A stretch of DNA of 64,000 nt from Reyranella massiliensis 521 (GTDB lineage Bacteria; Pseudomonadota; Alphaproteobacteria; Reyranellales; Reyranellaceae), in contig NZ_HE997181.1 of NCBI RefSeq assembly GCF_000312425.1, forward strand, positions 5,441,788-5,505,787, in the 5' to 3' direction. Shown piece after piece: positions 17,416 through 26,527 of this stretch. Numbering within the stretch: position 1 is the first letter of the stretch; the number at the start of each line of letters is the position of its first letter. Below the pieces are notes generated by a model. It made no database searches, was not told the DNA's origin, and saw only the letters and a program-made list of their open reading frames with translations. The translations under genes were made by a program, and so were the position numbers.

Positions 17416-18077
17416 GCGAGGGCGACGCCGCGTCCGCAGATCGAGCGCGCCCCGATGGAACGCCGGGTAACCGTGCGCTCGACGCCTTTCTTCGGCTGAT
17501 CGCCGAGAAGGGCTTCGCGGCAGTGGCGCTGCGCGACGTGGCGCAGGAAGCCGGTCTGGGCTTCGCCGAACTCTATGGCCTGCATTCCGACAAGGTGTCG
17601 CTGATCGCGGCCTTCATGGCGCGCGTGGATGCCGAGGTCCTGGCCGGCACGCCATCCGTCGTTGATGCCGAGGAAACCGCGCGCGACCGTCTGTTCGACG
17701 TGATGATGCGCCGCTACGACGCGCTCAAGCCACATCGAGAGGCCATGCGCGCGCTGCGCCTCGCCGCCTTGCGCGATCCGCTGCTTGCTCTGGCGATGGG
17801 GCCGGCGCTGCGTCGGTCGATGGCGGCGATGCTGGAGGCGGCCTCGATTCCCAGCGACGGTCTCGGCGGTGCGGTGCGGCAGAACGGCTTGCTGGTCATC
17901 CATCAGGCCGTGTCGCGTGTCTTCGACAAGGACGAGACGGACGACCTATCCAAGACAATGGCGTCGCTGGACAGTCGGCTAAAGACTGCAGAAAAATGGT
18001 CGCAACTCTTTGATAAATATACAATAAATAAGAAACGCACGGCGTCGGCAGAGGCGTCTGATTCGCCTGCCGCATGA
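17412..18077 (+). CDS. TetR-family transcriptional regulator (221 aa)
   Basis: Residues of about 20-65 form a TetR helix-turn-helix: ALDAFLRLIAEKGFAAVALR then DVAQEAGLGFAELYGLHSDK. The ligand domain is helical and unremarkable. The C-terminus ends in a low-complexity tail (KKRTASAEASDSPAA). The DNA-recognition helix has the unusual FAELYGLHSDK in place of the common YRHFPSK, so operator recognition may differ or be lost. It is coupled to proC by an ATGA overlap and lies upstream of the phasin gene. Targets are unknown. Confidence 0.8.
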   Translation: MSEGDAASADRARPDGTPGNRALDAFLRLIAEKGFAAVALRDVAQEAGLGFAELYGLHSDKVSLIAAFMARVDAEVLAGTPSVVDAEETARDRLFDVMMRRYDALKPHREAMRALRLAALRDPLLALAMGPALRRSMAAMLEAASIPSDGLGGAVRQNGLLVIHQAVSRVFDKDETDDLSKTMASLDSRLKTAEKWSQLFDKYTINKKRTASAEASDSPAA

Positions 18078-18080
18078 AGG

Positions 18081-18099
18081 TTTTGTGCGATGCACAAAA
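18081..18099. promoter_or_regulatory. 19-bp palindrome upstream of the phasin promoter
   Basis: TTTTGTGC GAT GCACAAAA is a perfect eight-base inverted repeat ending eight bases before the -35 box of the phasin promoter. A second TGC/GCA-rich dyad (TTGCATTGTGCACCGCAG) lies at the predicted transcription start. PhaR repressors of phasin genes bind TGC...GCA elements, so these may be PhaR operators. No footprint is available and the link is inference. Confidence 0.5.
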
Positions 18100-18106
18100 T
18101 CGTCTC

Positions 18107-18134
18107 TTGACTCGCTGCACTGCCTCCCTAAATT
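18107..18134 (+). promoter_or_regulatory. Predicted sigma-70 promoter of the phasin gene
   Basis: TTGACT at 18107-18112 and TAAATT at 18129-18134 are separated by 16 bases. Transcription would begin near 18141, about 70 bases before the phasin ATG. The flanking palindromes suggest that it is repressed by a PhaR-like factor. Confidence 0.55.
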
Positions 18135-18211
18135 GATTTGCATTGTGCACCGCAGCAATCCAGGCGGAGCACCCGAGCTTTCCGTCGTTTTGCCCTGTCA
18201 GGAGACATTCC

Positions 18212-18646
18212 ATGTACGCCAATGGTGCTTTCAAGAACCCGTTCGCCGACTTCGACTTCAGCAAGTTCTCCAGCGAGTTCAAGCTGCCGGTCGTGAACGT
18301 CGAGACCATCGTCGAGACCGCCCGCAAGAACTTCGCCACGATGACTTCGGTCAACACCTCGGCCGTCGAGTCGTTCAAGACAATCGCGCAGCGTCAGGGC
18401 GACATGGTCCGCGCCGCGATGGAAGACCTCTCCAAGCACGGCAGCGAAGTGCTCGCCGCCGCCACCATGGAGGAGAAGGCTGCCAAGCAGATCGACTTCG
18501 TGAAGAAGAGCTACGAGACGGCCATCACCAACTCCAAGGAGCTGGCTGACCTCTACAGCAAGGGCCACACCGATGCGCTGACCGCGCTCAGCGCGCGCGT
18601 CGCCGAGGTGACCGAAGAGGTCAAGGCTGCGATCGCCAAGAAGTAA
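18212..18646 (+). CDS. phaP: Phasin family protein (144 aa)
   Basis: The ATG at 18212 is preceded by AGGAGA; the extension to 18143 has no ribosome site and is dropped. The protein begins MYANGAFKNPFADFDFSKF and continues as one long amphipathic helix with ETARKNFATMTSVNTSAVES and repeated QRQGDMV-type segments, the mark of PHA-granule phasins (TIGR01841). It coats polyhydroxyalkanoate granules and limits coalescence. It is monocistronic: its own promoter lies upstream and a strong terminator follows. Confidence 0.9.
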   Translation: MYANGAFKNPFADFDFSKFSSEFKLPVVNVETIVETARKNFATMTSVNTSAVESFKTIAQRQGDMVRAAMEDLSKHGSEVLAAATMEEKAAKQIDFVKKSYETAITNSKELADLYSKGHTDALTALSARVAEVTEEVKAAIAKK

Positions 18647-18673
18647 GCTTTGTCGGCCTCGGGCCGATCGAGG

Positions 18674-18705
18674 AAAAGGGCCGCGCGAGCGGCCCTTTTC
18701 TTTTG
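18674..18705 (+). terminator. Intrinsic terminator after the phasin gene
   Basis: AAAAGGGCCGC, loop GCGA, GCGGCCCTTTT (18674-18699), then CTTTTG. An 11-bp perfect stem followed by a T-rich run gives a strong rho-independent terminator for the phasin transcript. Confidence 0.85.
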
Positions 18706-18732
18706 TCGGTACCCGATTAGGGTGCCGGCACC

Positions 18733-19071
18733 ATGGAACAGATCGCCTATCAGGACTTCGAGAAGGTCGACATCCGCGTCGGCACGATCCTCGAAGCCGC
18801 CCCTCTCGAGGGCGCCCGCAAACCGGCCTTTCGCCTGCTGATCGACTTCGGCCCCGAGATTGGCACCAAGAAATCCTCGGCTCAGATCACGGTGCACTAC
18901 ACGCCGGAATGCCTGATCGGCCGCCAGGTCGCGGCCGTGGTCAATTTCCCGCCACGACAGATCGGCAAGTTCATGTCGGAAGTGCTGACCCTGGGCTTTC
19001 CTGCAGGGGACGGCAGCGTCGTGCTGTTCGCGCCGGACCAGGTCGTGCCTAACGGTGGGAAGCTGTTCTAG
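18733..19071 (+). CDS. csaA: CsaA-type tRNA-binding domain protein (112 aa)
   Basis: The whole protein is an OB-fold EMAP/Trbp111 domain: FEKVDIRVGTILEAAPLEGA, then QITVHYTPECLIGRQVAAVV and the conserved ending SVVLFAPDQVVPNGGKLF. Length and sequence match CsaA, a dimeric tRNA-binding, chaperone-like protein. It is encoded alone, convergent with the alkyltransferase-like gene. The cellular role of CsaA is not settled. Confidence 0.9.
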   Translation: MEQIAYQDFEKVDIRVGTILEAAPLEGARKPAFRLLIDFGPEIGTKKSSAQITVHYTPECLIGRQVAAVVNFPPRQIGKFMSEVLTLGFPAGDGSVVLFAPDQVVPNGGKLF

Positions 19072-19104
19072 CCTTCCGCTGATTACAGTCGAAGGCCCGA
19101 TGCT

Positions 19105-19458
19105 CTAGTCGCGCCAGCGGCATCGTTCCAAGTCCAGACGGTTTTTGGCGTCGAATTCGATGCCTTCTTTCTCCAGCAGGCGCCGCTGGAGGATGTCGCC
19201 TCCATTGCGGGACAGGCTGTAGGACACCTCGCCCTTGGCGTTGACGACACGGTGCCACGGGATCTTGGTGCCCGGGTCAAGACGCTGAAGCACGCGGCCG
19301 ACAAGGCGGGCGCGCCTCGGCATGCCCGCCATCGTGGCAACCTGGCCATAGGTCGCAACCCAGCCCACAGGGATGCGGCGGATTACGGCGCAGATGGCTT
19401 CAACAGCTTCATCGCCCTGAAGTTGGGCAGCCTGAAGCGGCTTGCGCTTCGGCAGCAT
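19105..19458 (-). CDS. Alkyltransferase-like protein (MGMT family without the active-site cysteine)
   Basis: The protein has the DNA-binding domain of O6-alkylguanine-DNA alkyltransferases: IRRIPVGWVATYGQVATMAG, PRRARLVGRVLQ and then KIPWHRVVNAKGEVS. The alkyl-accepting motif PCHRV is PWHRV here, so the protein cannot take up the alkyl group itself. This is the signature of ATL proteins, which bind O6-alkylguanine and hand it to nucleotide excision repair. The start is uncertain: 19458 gives 117 residues, close to the family length; 19545 gives 146. Confidence 0.85.
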   Translation of the reverse strand: MLPKRKPLQAAQLQGDEAVEAICAVIRRIPVGWVATYGQVATMAGMPRRARLVGRVLQRLDPGTKIPWHRVVNAKGEVSYSLSRNGGDILQRRLLEKEGIEFDAKNRLDLERCRWRD

Positions 19459-19630
19459 CGACAGCTTGCGCCGATCCCTGCTTGCCCAGCTTTGCAGCAA
19501 TCTGGATGCCGGGGTTGGCCCGAGGCCCTTGTCCGAACGACGCATGGTGCCGAATTCCCCTGGCCGTTGATCATGCTGCAGCACTGGCACGAAGGCCAGT
19601 GCACCGGGCGGCGCAGGGGGGCCGCAATCT

Positions 19631-20725
19631 TCAGAAGACCTTGTGGATCCAGCCGTACTTGTCGGCAACGCGGCCGCGCTGAATGCCGACCAGGGTTGCT
19701 TTCAGTTCTTCGGTGCGGGCGCCCGAGCCGCCGTTGCCGATGGTGAATTCGCCGTCGGGCGAACGCACCGTGCCGATCGGGGTGACAACCGCGGCGGTGC
19801 CGCAGGCGAAGGCTTCGCGCAGACGGCCGCTGGCGGCATCTGCCTTCCATTGCTGGATGGAGTAGGGCTCCTCGCGCACCGGGATGCCCTTGTCCTTGGC
19901 GAGCGTAATGAGCGAGGAGCGCGTGATGCCGGGTAGGATCGTGCCACCGAGCGGTGGCGTCACCATCGAGCCGTCGTCGAACACGAAGAAGACGTTCATG
20001 CCGCCCAGCTCTTCCACCCAGCGCTTCTCGACCGCGTCGAGGAACACCACCTGGTCGCAGCCGTGGCGGGTCGCTTCGGCCTGGGCGAGCAGGCTGGCGG
20101 CATAGTTGCCGCCACACTTGGCGGCGCCCGTGCCGCCGGGTGCGGCGCGCGTATAGTCCTGCGACACCCAGACGGAGACCGCGGGGGCGCTGGTCTTGAA
20201 GTAGGCGCCGACCGACGAGGCGATCACGATGAACAGATAGTCCGACGAAGGCTTCACCCCGAGGAAGATCTCGTTGGCGAACATGAAGGGGCGGATGTAG
20301 AGGCTGCCGTCGCCCTCCGGAATCCATGCGCGATCGATGTCGACGAGCTGGTCGACCGCATCGAGGAACACCTTCTCCGGCAGGATCGGCATGGCCAGCC
20401 GCTCGGCCGACTGCTGGAAGCGGCGGGCATTCTCCTCAGGCCGGAACAGCGTCGCGCCACCGTCTTCGGTTCGATAGGCCTTCAGCCCCTCGAAGATCTC
20501 CTGGGCGTAGTGCAGGACGGCTGCCGCCGGGTCCATCGGGATCGGCGCGCGTGGCTCGATCCGCGCATCGTGCCAGCCTTGCGAATCGCTGTAGCGAACG
20601 GTCGCCATATGGTCGGAGAAGACCCGGCCGAAACCCGGATTCTTCAGCAGCTCGGCGCGCTTGTCGGCGGCAAGGGGAGCGGGGTGCGGATGGCGGACGA
20701 ATTGAAGCGACTGTGTCTTGGACAT
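19631..20725 (-). CDS. ilvE: Branched-chain-amino-acid aminotransferase, class IV
   Basis: At 364 residues this matches the long form of IlvE. Visible marks are VLHYAQEIFEGLKAYRTEDG, the PLP lysine in GAAKCGGNYAASLLA, and ELGGMNVFFVFDDG with GTILPGITRSSLITLA. It interconverts Leu, Ile and Val with their 2-oxo acids using glutamate/2-oxoglutarate in the cytoplasm. It lies downstream of the two-component genes on the same strand. A TATGAT-like -10 box in the 74-base gap suggests its own promoter. Confidence 0.93.
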   Translation of the reverse strand: MSKTQSLQFVRHPHPAPLAADKRAELLKNPGFGRVFSDHMATVRYSDSQGWHDARIEPRAPIPMDPAAAVLHYAQEIFEGLKAYRTEDGGATLFRPEENARRFQQSAERLAMPILPEKVFLDAVDQLVDIDRAWIPEGDGSLYIRPFMFANEIFLGVKPSSDYLFIVIASSVGAYFKTSAPAVSVWVSQDYTRAAPGGTGAAKCGGNYAASLLAQAEATRHGCDQVVFLDAVEKRWVEELGGMNVFFVFDDGSMVTPPLGGTILPGITRSSLITLAKDKGIPVREEPYSIQQWKADAASGRLREAFACGTAAVVTPIGTVRSPDGEFTIGNGGSGARTEELKATLVGIQRGRVADKYGWIHKVF

Positions 20726-20799
20726 TGTTCTCTCGGATATTCAGTTCTTTGTATCATAGGCGGCCGGGCGGCACGTCTACAGCAAGCTCCGCGGCCCGC

Positions 20800-22151
<1,352 letters not shown>

Positions 22152-22155
<4 letters not shown>

Positions 22156-22856
22156 GCATCGACCAGCCGATAGCCTTGACCGCGCACGGTGCGCAGATAG
22201 CGTGGGAAAGAGGAGTCGGGCTCGATCTTGCGCCTGAGCCGCGTCACCTGCACGTCGATCGCGCGCTCGTTGATGTCGCTGCCGACGATCTTGCACAGCG
22301 TCTCGCGGCTCAGCACTTCGCCGATGCGGCCGGTGAAGGCGCGCATCAAAGCGATTTCGGCATCGGTCAGCGGCACGCGCTTGCCCTTCTGCGAGAGTTC
22401 GCCCAGCTCGAGATCGAACTCGAAGGGGCCGAAGGTGACTTGCCGTTGCTCTTGCGTCGGTGCGGTGGCGGCCGCCGGCCGGCCGCGACGCAGCACGCTC
22501 TGGATGCGCAAAAGCAGCTCGCGTGGCTCGAACGGCTTGCCGAGATAGTCGTCGACGCCGACTTCGAGGCCGGCGATGCGGTCCTTGGTGTCGACCATGG
22601 CCGTCAGCATCAGGATCGGCACTTCGTCGGTGCGGCGCAGCTCGGCAGCGAAGGCGAGCCCGGTCTCGCCCGGCATCATCACGTCGAGCACGATCAGGTC
22701 GAAGTCGAGCGAGCCCAGCCGCTGGCGGGCCTCGGCGGCGCTGGCCGCGGTCGAGACGCGAAAGTCGTTGCGCGACAGGAACGACTTCAACAGCTCGCGC
22801 AGACGCGTATCGTCGTCGACGACCAGGATATGCGGCTTGTCGGCCGAGGGATCCAT
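22152..22856 (-). CDS. OmpR-family response regulator (234 aa)
   Basis: The receiver domain carries VDDDTRLRELLKSFL with the acidic pocket, the phospho-acceptor Asp in DLIVLDVMMPGETG, and the conserved Lys in YLGKPFEPREL. It is followed by a winged-helix DNA-binding domain ending DSSFPRYLRTVRGQGYRLVDA. It is coupled to the kinase by a four-base overlap and preceded at six bases by a MarR-type gene. The MarR-OmpR arrangement recalls PetP-PetR of Rhodobacter. Target genes cannot be named. Confidence 0.93.
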
Positions 22857-22861
22857 CGTAG

Positions 22862-23359
22862 TCAGCGTCCGCCGCCGCGCACTCGCTTGTCGACCACGAC
22901 GCGCTCCGCCGGATCGAGCAGCCCCAGCAAGACCTTGCGGAAGCCTTCAACCGCCTCGGCGCCCGTCTCGCGATAGGCGCGGGCGAAGCGCTGGCTTTGC
23001 CGGTCGGTCAGGTCGCGTTCGAGCTTCTGGCCGCGCTCCGTGAGCCACAGCAGCCGCTCGCGGCGATCGCGCGCGCCGCTCTTCTGCTCGACATAGCCTT
23101 GTCCGATCAGGTCCTTCAGGACGCGGCTGATCGACTGCTTGGTCACTTTCAGGATCGACAGCAGATGGCCGACCGTCTGGCCGGGATGGCGGCCGATGAA
23201 ATAGAGCGCGCGGTGATGGGCGCGGCCGAGCTGGTAGCGCTTGAGCTGCTGGTCGGATTCGAACGTGAAGTCGCGATAGGCATAGAACATCAGCTCGATG
23301 CCCTGCCGCAGCTCTTCGTCGCGCAGGAAGAGAGGATTGGCGGGAGGTCTGGATTCCAC
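22862..23359 (-). CDS. MarR-family regulator, PetP-like (165 aa)
   Basis: The protein has a MarR winged helix: HHRALYFIGRHPGQTVGHLLSILKVTKQSISRVLKDLIGQGYVEQKS, then the wing DRRERLLWLTERGQKLERDL. Its helices 1 and 5 form the dimer arms. It is the first gene of the marR-ompR-kinase block. The order resembles petP-petR of Rhodobacter capsulatus, and similar blocks often sit beside ilvE in alphaproteobacteria. The start at 23359 (ATG) is taken; RRPPANPLFL-type extensions are not needed. Confidence 0.85.
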   Translation of the reverse strand: MESRPPANPLFLRDEELRQGIELMFYAYRDFTFESDQQLKRYQLGRAHHRALYFIGRHPGQTVGHLLSILKVTKQSISRVLKDLIGQGYVEQKSGARDRRERLLWLTERGQKLERDLTDRQSQRFARAYRETGAEAVEGFRKVLLGLLDPAERVVVDKRVRGGGR

Positions 23360-23465
23360 GCCGCCTTTATAGAGCGGGCGCGTTACGTTGACACCCCGTC
23401 GACGGCGGTGTTACGCCGCGGCTCCTGTTTCGGACATTTTCTTTCTCGCCTGCGCGGGGGACACG

Positions 23466-24104
23466 ATGATCGTTCATCATCTCGGGAAGTCGCAGTCCGA
23501 GCGGATCGTCTGGCTTTGTGAAGAGCTGGGCATTCCCTACGACCTCAGGGTCTACGACCGCGATCCCGTCACCCGCCTCGCGCCCCCCCAATACAAGGCA
23601 CTCCATCCCATGGGCGCGGCGCCGGTGATCACCGATGGCGACCTCGTGCTGGCCGAGTCGGGGGCCATCATCGAATACATCGTCGCCAAGCACGGAAAGG
23701 GGCGCCTGACATTGGCACCCGATCATCCCGACTTCGCGCAGTTCCTCTTCTGGTTCCATTTCGCCAACGGCACGCTGCAGCCCGCGACAGGGCGCAACAT
23801 GATCCTGTCCCGTCTGAAGTTGCCGGACGACAATCCAATCCTGCGTGCCATGAAGGGCCGGCTCGATCTCGCGCTGGGGCTCGTCGAGGCGCGCCTTGCC
23901 AGGTCGGCGTTTCTCGCCGGCAGCGAGTTCACGACGGCTGACATCATGATCGTCTTCACCCTGACGACCATGCGCCTCTTCCTGCCTTTCGATCTCGCGC
24001 CTTATCCGGCGATCCTTGCCTACCTGCAGCGCATCGGCGGGCGGCCCGCTTATCGACGGGCCATGCACAAGGGCGATCCCGACATGGCGCCTCTCCTGAC
24101 CTGA
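23466..24104 (+). CDS. Glutathione S-transferase family protein (212 aa)
   Basis: Start ATG 23466 follows GGGGGA; the extension to 23388 is non-conserved. The N-terminal thioredoxin-like domain shows VHHLGKSQSERIVWLCEELG, with the glutathione-site serine, and HPMGAAPVITDGDLVLAESGAIIEYI. The C-terminal domain is helical with SEFTTADIMIVFTLTTM. It probably conjugates glutathione or reduces a peroxide in the cytoplasm; the exact substrate is unknown. It is divergent from the MarR-type gene. Confidence 0.88.
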   Translation: MIVHHLGKSQSERIVWLCEELGIPYDLRVYDRDPVTRLAPPQYKALHPMGAAPVITDGDLVLAESGAIIEYIVAKHGKGRLTLAPDHPDFAQFLFWFHFANGTLQPATGRNMILSRLKLPDDNPILRAMKGRLDLALGLVEARLARSAFLAGSEFTTADIMIVFTLTTMRLFLPFDLAPYPAILAYLQRIGGRPAYRRAMHKGDPDMAPLLT

Positions 24105-24158
24105 TTCCGACCGGCCCGGCTTGGCTCCCGGCCTTTTCTGGCCGCGATGAGACGCGTC

Positions 24159-24191
24159 GTCAGTTTTATTGACAAGGTCAGTAATATTGAC
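24159..24191. promoter_or_regulatory. Two direct 15-bp repeats upstream of the second aminotransferase gene
   Basis: GTCAGTTTTATTGAC at 24159-24173 and GTCAGTAATATTGAC at 24177-24191 share 13 of 15 bases. They are 18 bases apart, roughly two helical turns, and each has GTCA/TGAC arms. They also contain TTGAC, a possible -35 box. This looks like a tandem operator for a dimeric regulator controlling the gene at 24265. The regulator is unknown. Confidence 0.5.
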
Positions 24192-24264
24192 CTATCTGGA
24201 TATTAAGTTGTGATTGATAGTCTCCAAGAGACCCATTTGGAATCATTGGGAAGGGAATGGTGCA

Positions 24265-25197
24265 ATGTCCTTAACAATGGATGATCGCGACGGCGTGATC
24301 TGGCTGGACGGCAAGCTGGTGCCGTGGCGCGACAGCCGCATGCATGTTCTCACCCACGCCCTGCATTACGGTTCGGCCGTCTTCGAAGGCGAACGCATCT
24401 ATGACGGCCGGATTTTCCGTCTTGCCGCCCACAGCGCCCGCCTGATTCGCTCGGCCCGCCTGCTCGACTACGATCTGCCCTGGTCGCGCGAGGAGATCGA
24501 CGAGGCGACCCGGGCCGTGGTGAAGGCCAACAGCCTCACGACCGGCTATGTGCGCCCCATTGCCTGGCGCGGTTCGGAAGTGCTGGGCGTGTCGGCGATC
24601 GGCACGACCGTCCATCTCGCCATCGCGCCCTGGGCCCAAGAAGGCAGGCTTTCCGTGCAGGCGCGCGATTCCGGTATCAACGTGACCATGGCCAAGTATC
24701 GTCGGCCGTCGCCGGAGACCGCGCCGGGTCACGCCAAGGTGGCGGGCCTCTACATCATCTGCGGCATCGAAAAGGATCGCGCGCTGAAGGCCGGCTTCGA
24801 TGATGCGCTGATGCTCGACTGGCAGGGCCGCATCGCCGAATCGACCGGCGCCAACATCTTCCTGGTGATCGACGGCACGCTGGTGACGCCCAAGCCGGAG
24901 AACTTCCTGGACGGCATCACACGCCGCGCCGTCATGGGCATGGCCAGGAAGCGCGGTTGGGTGGTCGAAGAGCGTCATGTGATGCCGGAAGAACTCGCTA
25001 CGGCCAGCGAAGTTTTTCTCTGCGGCTCGGCGGCAGAGATCGTGCCGGTGGGCTCCATCGACCAGCATCACTACCAGGCAGGGCCAATCGCCCGGACCCT
25101 GATGGCCGATTTCCAGAAGCTGGTGCGCGAGCCCGACAGCGAAGGCTTCGGCGAAGCCACGCATCTCATGACGCCGGCGGCACCATTGGCCGCCTGA
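24265..25197 (+). CDS. Branched-chain aminotransferase-like enzyme, class IV (310 aa)
   Basis: This second class IV aminotransferase has the short (about 310 residue) form of E. coli IlvE. It has THALHYGSAVFEGERIYDG at the N-terminus, the PLP lysine in GHAKVAGLYIICG, ESTGANIFLV, and SEVFLCGSAAEIVPV near the end. The start at 24265 is an ATG after GGGAAGGGAATG. It may act on branched-chain amino acids or be a D-amino-acid or aromatic-type homologue. Tandem repeat operators in its leader suggest regulation distinct from the ilvE at 19631. Two BCAT-type genes in one window is not unusual. Confidence 0.88.
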   Translation: MSLTMDDRDGVIWLDGKLVPWRDSRMHVLTHALHYGSAVFEGERIYDGRIFRLAAHSARLIRSARLLDYDLPWSREEIDEATRAVVKANSLTTGYVRPIAWRGSEVLGVSAIGTTVHLAIAPWAQEGRLSVQARDSGINVTMAKYRRPSPETAPGHAKVAGLYIICGIEKDRALKAGFDDALMLDWQGRIAESTGANIFLVIDGTLVTPKPENFLDGITRRAVMGMARKRGWVVEERHVMPEELATASEVFLCGSAAEIVPVGSIDQHHYQAGPIARTLMADFQKLVREPDSEGFGEATHLMTPAAPLAA

Positions 25198-25251
25198 GAC
25201 TGGCGGCCTGACGCAACCTTGACATCGGGGGCTGCAATCCCCTTTTCTCGA

Positions 25252-25357
25252 TGACGTCCGAGGGGTGTCCGGTTTCCAGCGTGGAACCGGGCTGAGACAG
25301 CCGCAGCGGCTGAACCCTTTGAACCTGATCCGGATCATGCCGGCGAAGGAACGGGAG
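25252..25357 (+). ncRNA. TPP riboswitch (THI element)
   Basis: The leader contains the THI-box landmarks in order: GGGGTGTCC (P2/P3 side), GGCTGAGACAG and then CCCTTTGAACCTGATCCGGA with TCATGCCGGCGAAGGAACG. It ends just before the thiO start at 25364. Binding of thiamine pyrophosphate is expected to lower expression of the thiO-thiS-thiG-thiE-thiF operon, probably by hiding the ribosome site, since it lies almost on top of the start. No terminator stem is obvious between it and the start. Confidence 0.95.
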
Positions 25358-25363
25358 TCAGTC

Positions 25364-26359
25364 GTGGATCGATCAGCAATTTCAGTCATTGGAGCCGGCG
25401 TCGCGGGCCTCTCGTGCGCCGTGGAGCTGAGCGCGCGCGGCCACGCTGTCGAGGTCATCGAGCGTGCTTCGGCCCTGGGCGAGGGGGCCTGCTCGTGGAT
25501 GGCGGGTGGCATGCTGGCACCGTGGTGCGAACGTGCGACCACTGACGAAGCTGTGGCGCTCCTCGGCGCGCCGTCGATTACGTGGTGGCTTCGGAACTTT
25601 CCCGGCACCGTCCAGAAAGGCAGCCTCGTCGTGGCGCCGCCGCGCGACGCGGCCGACCTGACGCGCTTCGCCCAGCGCACGGAGCGCTTCGAATGGATCG
25701 ACGGCGATGGCGTCGGCACTCTCGAGCCCGATCTCGCAGGCCGCTTCCGGCGCGGGCTCTTCTTTGCCGACGAAGCCCATCTCGATCCACGCAAGGCTCT
25801 GGCGGGTTTGGCGGAGACTCTGGCGGCGCGGAGTGTGCCGATCCGTTTCGGCGTAAGCGACCTGCCTCGCCGCGATCTAGATTTCGTCGTCGACTGCCGT
25901 GGCCTCGCCTCGCGCGATCATTTGCCGGATCTACGGGGCGTGCGCGGCGAGATGATCGTCGTGCGTACGCGCGAGGTCTCGCTGTCGCGGCCGGTGCGGC
26001 TGCTGCATCCGCGCATCCCGCTCTACGTCGTGCCGCGCGGCGATGGTCTCTTCATGATCGGCGCCACGATGATCGAAAGCGAAGAGCGACGGGCCGTCAG
26101 CCTGCGCTCTGCCGTGGAGCTGATGAATGCGGCCTACACGCTGCATCCTGCCTTTGGTGAAGCCGAGATCGTCGAACTTGGCGCCGACCTGCGGCCGGCT
26201 TTTCCCGATAACCTGCCGCAGGTGCGGCAAGTCGATGGCGTCCTGCACGCCAACGGCCTCTTTCGACACGGTTTCCTGCTGGCGCCCTGGCTCGCCAGTC
26301 AGGTTGCCGACTTTCTGGAGACGAAAGATGAAGATCTTCCTGAACGACGACGTGCATGA
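25364..26359 (+). CDS. thiO: Glycine oxidase ThiO
   Basis: The start is the GTG at 25364 immediately after the riboswitch; a longer open frame would translate the riboswitch itself. The N-terminus ISVIGAGVAGLSCAVELSARGHAVEVIE is an FAD-binding Rossmann motif, and GEGACSWMAGGMLAPWCE is the DAAO-family ThiO mark. The C-terminal FAD contact FRHGFLLAPWLA is present. It oxidises glycine to iminoacetate (dehydroglycine) for the thiazole ring. This aerobic route replaces ThiH. The gene overlaps thiS by 32 bases. Confidence 0.92.
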   Translation: MDRSAISVIGAGVAGLSCAVELSARGHAVEVIERASALGEGACSWMAGGMLAPWCERATTDEAVALLGAPSITWWLRNFPGTVQKGSLVVAPPRDAADLTRFAQRTERFEWIDGDGVGTLEPDLAGRFRRGLFFADEAHLDPRKALAGLAETLAARSVPIRFGVSDLPRRDLDFVVDCRGLASRDHLPDLRGVRGEMIVVRTREVSLSRPVRLLHPRIPLYVVPRGDGLFMIGATMIESEERRAVSLRSAVELMNAAYTLHPAFGEAEIVELGADLRPAFPDNLPQVRQVDGVLHANGLFRHGFLLAPWLASQVADFLETKDEDLPERRRA

Positions 26360-26525
26360 AGTCAGCCCCGGCACGCTGGCCGCAGCACTCGACACGCTGG
26401 GCTATGGCGGCCGCAAGATCGCCACAGCAGTGAACGGTCGCTTCGTTGCCGCGGCGGCGCGGCCGCGCACGGCCCTGGCCGACGGCGACCGCATCGAGGT
26501 CGTGGCGCCGATGCAGGGAGGCTAG
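26328..26525 (+). CDS. thiS: Sulfur carrier protein ThiS
   Basis: The 65-residue ubiquitin-like protein begins MKIFLNDDVHEVSPGTLAAA and ends in the essential diglycine (APMQGG) that is adenylated and thiocarboxylated by ThiF-type enzymes. It starts inside the end of thiO, at the ATG at 26328, in another frame. It carries sulfur to ThiG. Confidence 0.92.
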   Translation: MKIFLNDDVHEVSPGTLAAALDTLGYGGRKIATAVNGRFVAAAARPRTALADGDRIEVVAPMQGG

Positions 26526-26527
26526 GC

